From: Ferrovibrio sp. | GTDB lineage: Bacteria; Pseudomonadota; Alphaproteobacteria; Ferrovibrionales; Ferrovibrionaceae | Length of the DNA stretch: 64,000 nucleotides | Assembly: GCF_002796975.1 (NCBI RefSeq) | Contig: NZ_PEKV01000005.1 | Location: forward strand, 166,839-230,838 | Reading direction: 5' to 3' | In this document: positions 19,229 to 27,638 of the stretch, in pieces | Layout: every line of letters starts with the position of its first letter | Position numbering within the stretch: the first letter of the stretch is position 1 | Notes under the pieces: generated by a model | The model's input: only the letters and a program-made list of their open reading frames with translations | Databases searched by the model: none | Told to the model about the DNA's origin: nothing | Program-made: the position numbers and the translations under genes

Positions 19229-20749
19229 ATGTTTGACGGCCTGCTCGGTTTTGCCCATTCGATCTGGAGCTTCTCCAGCCCGGAAACCATTTTCTATGCG
19301 CTGGTTGCCTCGCTGGTCGGCCTGATCATCGGTGCGCTGCCGGGCCTCACCGCCACCATGGGTGTGGCACTGATGACGACGCTGACGCTGAAGCTGCCGT
19401 CCGACCAGGCGCTGCTGATCCTGATCTGCACTTACGTCGGCGCCATCTACGGCGGCAGCCGCAGCGCCATCCTGCTCAATATTCCAGGTACGCCGGCTTC
19501 AGCTGCCTCCTGCCTCGACGGACATGCGCTGGCCAAGCAGGGTCTCGCCGGCCGTGCCATGGGCATTGCCACTTCGGGCTCGATCCTCGGCACCTGGATC
19601 GGCATGTTCTTCCTGGCGCTGTTCACGCCGATCCTGGGCGAAATGGCGCTGAAATTCGGCGCCTATGAATTCTTCTGGCTTGCCGTCTTCGGTGTGGTGA
19701 TCTCGGGCAACCTCACCGGCACCGATCCGCTGAAAGGCTGGATCGCCGGTTTCATCGGGCTGTTCATCGCCGCCATCGGTCAGGAGGGCATGTATGCCTA
19801 CGACCGCTTCACCTTCGGCGTGCACGACCTGTCGGGCGGCATCGCGCTGATCCCGGCGCTGGTCGGCGTCTTCGGCTTTGCCGAGGTGCTGAACGTGATG
19901 AAGGACAAGCCGCAGAAATTCATCATCAACACCTACGACACCGTGATCCCCAAGATTGCGGACGTGCTGCAATACTGGCGCACGGTTATTCGTTCCGGCC
20001 TGATCGGCACCTTCATCGGCATCGTGCCGGGCGTGGGCGAGGATGTCGCGGCCTGGAGTTCCTATGCTGCTGCGCGCCGCGCCAGCAAGGAAAAGGAGAA
20101 GTTCGGTAAGGGTTCGGTCGAAGGCCTGATGGCTGCCGAAACCGGCGACAATGCCTGCGTGCCGGGTGCGGTGATCCCCGTGCTGACCCTGGCAGTACCC
20201 GGTTCCGCTCCGGCGGCCGTGCTGCTGGCCGCCATGCTGATCCATGGCGTGCGTCCCGGGCCGCTGATCATGGTGGAGAGTCCCTCTTTCGTTTACGACG
20301 TCGTGGCGATGATGTTCTTCGCTTCCATCGGCATCCTGATCTATGGCCTGACGCTGACCAGGCTGCTGGTCAAGATCCTGCTGGTGCCGCGCGCGCTGGT
20401 CATGCCGGTGATCTTCGTGCTCTGCTCCGTCGGCTCCTACGCCATTGCCTCGCGACCCTTCGACATCCTGGTCATGCTGGTCTTCGGCATCATCGGCCTG
20501 GCGATGCGCGGCCTGAACTATCCGATGGCGCCGCTGGTGCTCGGCATCGTGCTGGGCGACCTGCTCGACAAGAGCCTGCGCCGTGGCCTGAGCCTGTCCG
20601 ATGGCGATCTCACGCCGTTCTTCGGACGTCCGATCGCCTTCGTCATCTTCCTGCTGGTGCTGTTCACCGTCCTGATGAATGTGCCGTTCGCCCGGCGCGT
20701 CATGGGACAGGGCACGGCGCTGCTGCTGCGCCCGTTCCGGCGCGCCTGA
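19229..20749 (+). CDS. Tripartite tricarboxylate transporter permease (TctA)
   Basis: GLIIGALPGLTATMGVALMTTLTLKLP and YGGSRSAILLNIPGTPASAASCLDG. Confidence 0.96.
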   Translation: MFDGLLGFAHSIWSFSSPETIFYALVASLVGLIIGALPGLTATMGVALMTTLTLKLPSDQALLILICTYVGAIYGGSRSAILLNIPGTPASAASCLDGHALAKQGLAGRAMGIATSGSILGTWIGMFFLALFTPILGEMALKFGAYEFFWLAVFGVVISGNLTGTDPLKGWIAGFIGLFIAAIGQEGMYAYDRFTFGVHDLSGGIALIPALVGVFGFAEVLNVMKDKPQKFIINTYDTVIPKIADVLQYWRTVIRSGLIGTFIGIVPGVGEDVAAWSSYAAARRASKEKEKFGKGSVEGLMAAETGDNACVPGAVIPVLTLAVPGSAPAAVLLAAMLIHGVRPGPLIMVESPSFVYDVVAMMFFASIGILIYGLTLTRLLVKILLVPRALVMPVIFVLCSVGSYAIASRPFDILVMLVFGIIGLAMRGLNYPMAPLVLGIVLGDLLDKSLRRGLSLSDGDLTPFFGRPIAFVIFLLVLFTVLMNVPFARRVMGQGTALLLRPFRRA

Positions 20750-20764
20750 CCCACGAGAGCGGAA

Positions 20765-20794
20765 TTGACGATACCCGCCTTTCCACGCTATAAG
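20765..20794 (+). promoter_or_regulatory. Candidate sigma-70 promoter (TTGACG-N18-TATAAG)
   Basis: -35 at 20765-20770, -10 at 20789-20794 upstream of 20828 CDS. Confidence 0.6.
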
Positions 20795-20811
20795 TAACTG
20801 ACTAGTTACTT
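20792..20811. promoter_or_regulatory. Candidate TetR operator (AAGTAACT-gact-AGTTACTT)
   Basis: Perfect 8-bp inverted arms overlapping the -10; near-identical to 17482-17499. Confidence 0.78.
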
Positions 20812-20827
20812 TACGGACTAGCTGACG

Positions 20828-21655
20828 ATGCGCATCTCGCTCTGCAATGAAGTTCTCAGCCCCCTGCCGTTTGCCGCGCAATGCGCGCTGGCGGCGGAAC
20901 TGGGCTATGACGGGCTGGAGATCGCGCCCTTCACGCTAAGCGACGATCCGCTGTCGCTGACCGCAGCCGAGCGCAAGGTGATCCGCCGCGCGGTGGAAGA
21001 GGCCGGGCTCGCCGTCACCGGCCTGCACTGGTTGCTGGTCACGCCCAAGGGGCTGTCCATCACCGAGACCGATCCGGCGGTGCGCCGTCGCACCCGCGAG
21101 ATGATGCAGGGCCTGTGCGATCTCTGCGCCGATCTGGGCGGTGCCTATCTGGTGCATGGCTCGCCCGCGCAGCGCCAGCTGCCCGACCGCGACATCCATG
21201 CCGCCAAGGGCTATGCGCTCGAAGCTTTCCGCTATGCCGCCCGCGCCGCCGAGAAGGCCGGCGTGATCTACTGCGTCGAGCCGCTGTCGCGCCGCGAGAC
21301 CAACTTCATCAACACGGTGGCCGAGGCGATCGGCGTGGTGGAAGGCATCGGCAGCAACAGCTTCCGCACCATGATCGACTGCAGCGCCGCCGGCCTGGCG
21401 GAAGAGCAAAGCGTAGCTGAACTGATCTCGCAATGGCTGCCCAGCGGTCTGATCGCGCATGTGCAGGTCAACGACCCGAACCGCAAGGGCCCCGGCCAGG
21501 GTGAGATGGATTTCGTGCCGATCATCGCCGCGTTGAGGCAGCATGGCTATGGCGGCGATCTCGGCGTCGAGCCCTTCGTCTACGAACCCGATGGCCCCGG
21601 CGTCGCCGCGCATTCGATCCGATACTTGCGCAATCTGCTGGGAGCGGCGGCATGA
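20828..21655 (+). CDS. Sugar phosphate isomerase/epimerase (xylose isomerase-like TIM barrel)
   Basis: MRISLCNEVLSPLPFAAQCALAAELGYDGLEIAPF...CVEPLSRRETNFINT. Confidence 0.9.
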   Translation: MRISLCNEVLSPLPFAAQCALAAELGYDGLEIAPFTLSDDPLSLTAAERKVIRRAVEEAGLAVTGLHWLLVTPKGLSITETDPAVRRRTREMMQGLCDLCADLGGAYLVHGSPAQRQLPDRDIHAAKGYALEAFRYAARAAEKAGVIYCVEPLSRRETNFINTVAEAIGVVEGIGSNSFRTMIDCSAAGLAEEQSVAELISQWLPSGLIAHVQVNDPNRKGPGQGEMDFVPIIAALRQHGYGGDLGVEPFVYEPDGPGVAAHSIRYLRNLLGAAA

Positions 21656-23079
21656 AGGCCGAAGCGCCCGCCTTTGCCATCGGCGATATCCAGCTGTTTG
21701 AACGGCCGGTCACGCTGCGGCTGCCCTTCCGCTTCGGCGTGGTGACGCTCACCCATGCGCCGCAGGCCTATGCGCGCCTGCGTATCACGCTACCCGATGG
21801 CCGCAGCGCCTGGGGTTCGGCGGCCGAACTGATGGCGCCGAAATGGTTCGACAAGAATCCCGCACTCTCCAATGAGCAGAATTTCGATCAATTGCGTCGC
21901 AGCCTGCTCAATGCCGTGAATGCTTACGCCGCCGATTCCACGCCGCGCACCGCTTTCGGCCATTCCGCCGCCCATCATGCCACCCTGGTGCAGCAGGGCG
22001 CGGGCGAGGGACTGAATGCGCTGGTGGTCTCCTATGGCGCGGCGCTGCTGGATCGCGCCGTGATCGACGCGCTCTGTCGCTTACGTGGTGTGCCCTTCGT
22101 GGCCTTGCTGGGCAAAAACCAGTTCGGTATCGAAGCTGCGACGCTCACGCCGGATCTTGCCGGTTTCGATCTCGACAACTGGCTCGGCGGGCTGAAAGCC
22201 GGGCGTTCTATTGCCGCGCGGCATACCGTCGGCCTGATCGATCCGCTGCGTGAAAGCGATGTCGCTGCACCGCGACTGAACGACGGCCTGCCGGAAAGCC
22301 TGGAGGGCGCGGTGGCGCAATACGGCCATCGCTGGTTCAAGCTCAAGGTCGGCGGCAATGTCGAAAACGATCTGGCGCGCCTGCAGGGGATTGCAGCTGT
22401 ACTCGATCAGTCGAGCGAGCCCTATCGCGCCAGCCTGGATGGCAACGAGCAGTATGACGATGTCAACGGCATCGCCGCGCTCTGGGCGGCGATGAAGGAC
22501 GACCGCGCACTGCGCCGGCTGATCTCCTCGATCATTTACATCGAGCAGCCGATCAAGCGTGCTGCCGCATTGGCCCAGCCGGTGGAGAAACTCTCGGCCG
22601 AGATTCCATTGATCGTCGACGAATCGGATGCCGATTACGACGTCTTCCCCAAGGCGCGCGAGTTGGGTTATCGCGGCATCTCGTCGAAAACCTGCAAGGG
22701 CGTCTATCGCGCCATCCTTAATGCGGCGCGGTGTTCGCATTGGGGTAACGGTTACTTTGTGACCGGCGAGGATCTGACCTGCCAGGCCGGTCTTGCCGTG
22801 CAGCAGGATCTCGCCCTGGTGGCGGCCCTGGGTCTCGGCGATGTCGAGCGTAACGGCCATCATTACGTCGATGGCTTCGGCACGGCACCGCAGGCGGAGC
22901 AGGACGCATTCCTTGCCGCCCATCCAGACCTCTATCACCGCGATGTAAAGAGCGGCCGCGTGCGACTCAATATCCGCAGCGGCAATCTCGACCTGCGCAG
23001 CATCATGGACGCCACGGCCTTCGGGTCTGGGGCCGAACCAGATTGGGGCAATCTTGCCCCCCTGACTTTGAATTCTTGA
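21652..23079 (+). CDS. Enolase/mandelate racemase superfamily-like protein
   Basis: RWFKLKVGGNVENDLARL...ASLDGNEQYDD...YIEQPIKR...LIVDESDADYDVFPKARELGYRGISSKTCKGVYRAI: enolase-superfamily barrel motifs. Confidence 0.75.
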   Translation: MKAEAPAFAIGDIQLFERPVTLRLPFRFGVVTLTHAPQAYARLRITLPDGRSAWGSAAELMAPKWFDKNPALSNEQNFDQLRRSLLNAVNAYAADSTPRTAFGHSAAHHATLVQQGAGEGLNALVVSYGAALLDRAVIDALCRLRGVPFVALLGKNQFGIEAATLTPDLAGFDLDNWLGGLKAGRSIAARHTVGLIDPLRESDVAAPRLNDGLPESLEGAVAQYGHRWFKLKVGGNVENDLARLQGIAAVLDQSSEPYRASLDGNEQYDDVNGIAALWAAMKDDRALRRLISSIIYIEQPIKRAAALAQPVEKLSAEIPLIVDESDADYDVFPKARELGYRGISSKTCKGVYRAILNAARCSHWGNGYFVTGEDLTCQAGLAVQQDLALVAALGLGDVERNGHHYVDGFGTAPQAEQDAFLAAHPDLYHRDVKSGRVRLNIRSGNLDLRSIMDATAFGSGAEPDWGNLAPLTLNS

Positions 23080-23095
23080 ATAAGGACAGAACAGA

Positions 23096-24250
23096 ATGAG
23101 CAAGGATATCCGTCTCGGCATCATCATGAACGGCGTCACCGGACGCATGGGCATGAACCAGCATCTGATCCGTTCGATCTGCGCGATCCGCAAGGATGGC
23201 GGCGTGGTGCTGAAGAACGGCCGCCGGGTGATGCCAGATCCGATCCTGGTCGGCCGCAACCTCGACAAGGTGGCGCGTCTGGCCAAGGCGCACGGCATCG
23301 AACGCTATACCGACGATCTAGATGCGGCGCTGAAGAACAAGGACGACACGCTGTTCTTCGATGCCGCCACCACCCAGGCGCGCGCCGGCCTGCTGAAAAA
23401 GGCGATGGCTGCCGGCAAGGACATCTACTGCGAGAAGCCGACTGCCGAGAAGCTCTCGGTCGCGCTCGACCTGGTGAAGGCCGCCAAGAAGTACAAGGTC
23501 AAGCATGGCGTGGTGCAGGATAAGCTGTTCCTGCCCGGCCTGCAGAAGATCAAGATGCTGATCGACAGCGGCTTCTTCGGCGAAATCCTCTCGGTGCGTG
23601 GCGAGTTCGGCTACTGGGTTTTCGAGGGCGACTGGCAGCAGGCGCAGCGTCCCAGCTGGAACTACCGCTACAAGGACGGCGGCGGCATCATCCTCGACAT
23701 GCTGTGCCATTGGCGCTACGTGCTCGACAACCTGTTCGGCGAAGTCGAGAGCGTGTCCTGCCTCGGCGCGACGCATATCAAGAAACGCTGGGACGAGAAC
23801 GGCAAGCCGTACAAGGCCGATGCCGATGACGCGGCCTACGCCACCTTCCAACTCAAGAGCGGCGTGATCGCGCAGATCAACTCCTCCTGGGTCACGCGCG
23901 TGCGCCGCGACGATCTCGTCACCTTCCATGTCGACGGCACGCTGGGTTCGGCGGTCGCCGGCCTGACCAGCTGCCGCACCCAGGCCCGCGTCAACACGCC
24001 GAAGCCGGTGTGGAACCCCGATGTGCCGCAGACCATCGACTTCTTCGACACCTGGCAGGAAGTCCCCGACAACCAGGTCTACATGAATGGTTTCCGCGCC
24101 CAGTGGGAAATGTATATCCGCCATCTGGTCGACAACGAGCCGTTCAAGTGGACGCTGCTCGAAGGCGCCAAGGGCGTGCAGCTCGCCGAAGCTGGCCTGA
24201 AGAGCTGGAAGGAACGCCGCTGGATCGACCTGCCGGAATTGAAGGCGTAA
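23096..24250 (+). CDS. Gfo/Idh/MocA family oxidoreductase
   Basis: GIIMNGVTGRMGMNQHL...CEKPTAEKLSVALDL (EKP motif). Confidence 0.92.
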   Translation: MSKDIRLGIIMNGVTGRMGMNQHLIRSICAIRKDGGVVLKNGRRVMPDPILVGRNLDKVARLAKAHGIERYTDDLDAALKNKDDTLFFDAATTQARAGLLKKAMAAGKDIYCEKPTAEKLSVALDLVKAAKKYKVKHGVVQDKLFLPGLQKIKMLIDSGFFGEILSVRGEFGYWVFEGDWQQAQRPSWNYRYKDGGGIILDMLCHWRYVLDNLFGEVESVSCLGATHIKKRWDENGKPYKADADDAAYATFQLKSGVIAQINSSWVTRVRRDDLVTFHVDGTLGSAVAGLTSCRTQARVNTPKPVWNPDVPQTIDFFDTWQEVPDNQVYMNGFRAQWEMYIRHLVDNEPFKWTLLEGAKGVQLAEAGLKSWKERRWIDLPELKA

Positions 24251-24254
24251 CCAC

Positions 24255-25418
24255 ATGACGACGCTCAACCTGCCTGCCGGCGCCGGCAAGCTGGCGCCCT
24301 ATACGCTGAAACAGCCCAAGGCGTTTCCTGCGGCCAAGCCGCCGTTCAGCCGCGTCGCTTATGCGGCGGCGCATGTGGTGGCGGATACGCTGGCCGATCA
24401 CGATCCCTGGCTGACCCCTGCCATCGACTGGGATCGCACGATTGCGTTTAGGAAACATCTCTGGTCGCTCGGCTTCGGCGTGGCGGAAGCCATGGATACC
24501 GCGCAGCGCGGCATGGGCCTCGACTGGAAGGATGCGCTGGAACTGGTGCGTCGCTCGCTCGATGCGGCGAAGGACGTGCCGGGCGCCACGGTGGCGTCGG
24601 GTGCCGGCACCGATCATCTGGCGCCGGGGCCGGATGTCACCATCGACAAGGTGATCGCGGCCTATGAGGAACAGTGCGGCGCCATCGAGAAGCTCGGTGG
24701 CCGCATCATCCTGATGGCGAGCCGCGCGCTCACCGCCGCGGCCAAATCGCCGGACGATTACGCGAAGGTCTACAACCGTATCCTCAGTCAGGTGAAGCAG
24801 CCGGTGATCCTGCACTGGCTCGGCGAGATGTTCGATCCGGCACTCACCGGCTACTGGGGCAATGGCGACCATCTCAAGGCGATGGACACCTGCCTCGATG
24901 TGATCAGGGCCAATGCGGCCAAGGTCGACGGCATCAAGATTTCCTTGCTGGACAAGGACAAGGAAATTCTCATGCGCCGCAAGTTGCCGAAAGGTGTGCG
25001 CATGTATACCGGCGACGACTTCAACTATGCCGAACTGATCGCTGGCGATTCCGAAGGCTATTCCGACGCGCTGCTCGGCATTTTCGATGCCATCGCGCCG
25101 GCGGCTTCGGCGGCGCTCGGCGCGCTGACGCGCGGCGACGAGAAGACCTTCCACGACCTGCTCGCGCCGACCGTGCCGCTGTCGCGCCATATCTTCAAGA
25201 CACCGACGCGCTTCTACAAGACTGGCGTGGTCTTCATGGCCTATCTCAATGGCCATCAGGATCACTTCGTCATGGTCGGCGGCCAGCAGAGCACGCGTTC
25301 GGCCCAGCATCTGGCCGAACTGTTCCGTCTGGCCGATGCGGCCGGGTTGCTCAGCGATCCGGATCGCGCCGCCAGCCGCATGAAGGCGGTGCTGGCGACG
25401 CACGGGATTGCCGCATGA
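24255..25418 (+). CDS. DUF993 / dihydrodipicolinate synthase-like protein
   Basis: TTLNLPAGAGKLAPYTLKQPKAFPAAKPPFSRVAYAAAHVVADTLADHDPWLTPAIDWDRTIAFRKHLW, typical DUF993. Confidence 0.85.
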   Translation: MTTLNLPAGAGKLAPYTLKQPKAFPAAKPPFSRVAYAAAHVVADTLADHDPWLTPAIDWDRTIAFRKHLWSLGFGVAEAMDTAQRGMGLDWKDALELVRRSLDAAKDVPGATVASGAGTDHLAPGPDVTIDKVIAAYEEQCGAIEKLGGRIILMASRALTAAAKSPDDYAKVYNRILSQVKQPVILHWLGEMFDPALTGYWGNGDHLKAMDTCLDVIRANAAKVDGIKISLLDKDKEILMRRKLPKGVRMYTGDDFNYAELIAGDSEGYSDALLGIFDAIAPAASAALGALTRGDEKTFHDLLAPTVPLSRHIFKTPTRFYKTGVVFMAYLNGHQDHFVMVGGQQSTRSAQHLAELFRLADAAGLLSDPDRAASRMKAVLATHGIAA

Positions 25419-26257
25419 GCCAGCGTAAACCCGGCCCGCTCTCGCTCAACACCGCCACGGTGAGGGAGCAATGGTCGCTGCAGCAGTGTATCGAGGGTTG
25501 CGCACGCCACGGCATCACCGGCATCTCGCCCTGGCGCGACAAGCTGGCGGACTACACCACGGCCAAGGCCGCGAAGCATATCCGCAAGGTTGGCCTCACC
25601 GTGACCGGACTCTGCCGCGGCGGCATGTTCCCGGCTGCCGATGCTGCCGGGCGTCAGGCGGCGATCGAGGACAACAAGCGCGCGATTGATGACGCGGCCG
25701 CGTTGAATGCCCAGTGCCTGGTGCTGGTGGTGGGTGGCATGCCGGCCGGGTCTCGCGACCTCGCGGGGGCCAGACAGCAGGTGCAGGACGGCATCGCCGC
25801 CGTGCTGGAACATGCGCGCGCTGCCAATGTGCCGCTCGCCATAGAGCCGTTGCATCCGATGTATGCGGCCGACCGTGCCTGCGTGAACACCGTGGCGCAG
25901 GCGCTCGATATCTGCGATGCACTCGGTTCCGGCGCGAACGACCGCCACCTCGGTGTCGCCGTCGATGTCTATCATGTCTGGTGGGACCCGACTCTTGCGG
26001 CGCAGATCCAGCGCGCCAGCAAGCGCGTGCTGGCTTTCCACGTTTGCGACTGGCTGGTGCCGACCACTGACCTGCTGCTGGATCGCGGCATGATGGGCGA
26101 TGGCGTGATCGACATTCCGGCGATTCGCGCCATGGTCGAAGGCGTCGGTTATGACGGCTTCTGCGAGGTCGAGATCATGTCGACCAACAACTGGTGGAAG
26201 AAGGATGCCGATGCGGTGTTGAAGACCTGCATCGAGCGGCATGCCACTGTCATATAG
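25415..26257 (+). CDS. Sugar phosphate isomerase/epimerase
   Basis: ATG 25415 overlapping upstream stop; IEPLHPMYAADRACVNTVAQALDIC...FCEVEIMS. Confidence 0.9.
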   Translation: MSQRKPGPLSLNTATVREQWSLQQCIEGCARHGITGISPWRDKLADYTTAKAAKHIRKVGLTVTGLCRGGMFPAADAAGRQAAIEDNKRAIDDAAALNAQCLVLVVGGMPAGSRDLAGARQQVQDGIAAVLEHARAANVPLAIEPLHPMYAADRACVNTVAQALDICDALGSGANDRHLGVAVDVYHVWWDPTLAAQIQRASKRVLAFHVCDWLVPTTDLLLDRGMMGDGVIDIPAIRAMVEGVGYDGFCEVEIMSTNNWWKKDADAVLKTCIERHATVI

Positions 26258-26308
26258 TGCAGCGTCACCCCGGGCTTGACCCGGGGGCCCATTTTTACCT
26301 GCACTATA
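26253..26308. repeat. Nested inverted repeat: TATAGTGCAG...CTGCACTATA enclosing CCCGGG-cttga-CCCGGG
   Basis: Perfect 10-bp outer arms (26253-26262 / 26299-26308) and inner 'caccccgggcttgacccgggg' core. Confidence 0.75.
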
Positions 26309-26469
26309 AAAAAGGAAATGGGATACCAGCACGTCGCGCTTTGCGCGACAGTATATGTAAGGCGGCAAAGCCGCCGGGCGCGGGTATGACGGAAGTGAGG
26401 TCTGGTTCCTTGCTTTACCTGCGGGGCTCCATCCATGATGGGGCCCCGTTTCGTTTGGAGGGTGGAGAG

Positions 26470-27333
26470 ATGACGGCGGCGCCGGTTCAGCGCCTGCAGC
26501 GCGCGAACGGCGCGCTCACCCTGCGTTTTGCCGCAGAGGACGGCGGTGGCGTCACGCGTCTGGCCGATCTCTACCAGTCCGATCCCTGCCGCGCTTTGCT
26601 GCCGTCGCCCGATCCGGGCGAGCCGATCACCGCCGTGCTGATCACCACCGCCGGCGGCCTCACCGGTGGCGACCGGCTGAAGCTGTCGGTCGCGGTGGAG
26701 CAGGGCGCCACGGCACTCTGCACGCCGCAGGCCGCCGAGAAGATCTACCGTTCGCCCGACGACAGTGCCGCCGCGCTCGATCTCACGCTCGATGTTGCGG
26801 CCGATGCCGCGCTGGAATGGCTGCCGCAGGAAATGATCCTGTTCGACGGTGCCCGGCTGGAGCGCCGCATTTCGGTCTCCCTGAAAGCCGACAGCCGCCT
26901 GCTGGCTGGCGACATCACGGTGTTTGGGCGTATCGCGCGCGGCGAACGCTTCGCCTCCGGCGGCTTGTTCGACCGCTGGCAGGTCCGGCGCGACGGTCGC
27001 CTGCTCTGGACCGATGCCACGCGTCTGGACGGCGACACGCTCGCCACGCTGGACCATCCCGCCGGCTTTGCCGGTGCGACGGCGCAGGCCGTGATCCTCT
27101 ATCAGGGACCGGACGCCGCCGGTGCGCGCGACCGGCTACGAGCGCTGGAAGATCACGACGCGGGCTGCGCCGAGAACTCTACCTGGGGCGCCACGGTGAT
27201 CGACGGCCTGCTGCTGGTACGCCTGCTGGATGCCGATGCCGCGCGGCTGCGCCGGCAGTTCGCGCGCCTGTGGTCGGCATTGCGGCCCGGCCTTGGTCTG
27301 CGGCCGATGATGCCGCGGCTCTGGAGGTTCTGA
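26470..27333 (+). CDS. ureD: Urease accessory protein UreD
   Basis: LITTAGGLTGGDRLKLSVAVEQGATALCTPQAAEKIYRS...LEWLPQEMILFDGARLERRISVSL. Confidence 0.95.
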   Translation: MTAAPVQRLQRANGALTLRFAAEDGGGVTRLADLYQSDPCRALLPSPDPGEPITAVLITTAGGLTGGDRLKLSVAVEQGATALCTPQAAEKIYRSPDDSAAALDLTLDVAADAALEWLPQEMILFDGARLERRISVSLKADSRLLAGDITVFGRIARGERFASGGLFDRWQVRRDGRLLWTDATRLDGDTLATLDHPAGFAGATAQAVILYQGPDAAGARDRLRALEDHDAGCAENSTWGATVIDGLLLVRLLDADAARLRRQFARLWSALRPGLGLRPMMPRLWRF

Positions 27334-27347
27334 CTCAATTTGAGTCA
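27331..27347. promoter_or_regulatory. Perfect 17-bp palindrome TGACTCAA-T-TTGAGTCA at ureD stop
   Basis: 8-bp arms, 1-nt centre; includes the TGA stop codon. Confidence 0.55.
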
Positions 27348-27563
27348 TCTGGCCTTTGTATGGGCGTAAACCTCTGCCCATATTTTATGCGCTGCCGTTT
27401 TTTTAAGAGGTAGATGCCCAAATAAAGCGCAGCGGCCCGCCACGATTGTGTCTCGGCTCAAGTTTGAATTGTCCCGGTGGATAACCGCGGGGGTTGCCTT
27501 ATTGCAGCGCGGAATCAGTGAATTACCTGCGCATAAGGGGCTTGTCGTGACGCCATGGTCCGC

Positions 27564-27579
27564 TTGGCACGCTCCTTGC
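27564..27579 (+). promoter_or_regulatory. Sigma-54 (RpoN) promoter TTGGCACGCTCCTTGC
   Basis: Matches -24/-12 consensus TGGCAC-N5-TTGC, about 60 bp before urtA ATG. Confidence 0.85.
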
Positions 27580-27638
27580 CATTCCTTTCCTGTCAGGCCG
27601 GCCTGGGGGGCTCGGCCCAAGCAGGAGAGGAAGTCTCA

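Noticed and set aside
22081-23298. 405-aa minus-strand ORF antisense to the enolase-like gene
   Set aside because: Antisense GC-rich artefact; the plus-strand gene has clear superfamily motifs and operon context.
27359-27404. TATGGGC-N10-GCCCATA plus later T-run as a ureD terminator
   Set aside because: The stem is only 7 bp and the T-run is 16 nt away, so not a convincing intrinsic terminator; noted only as context.
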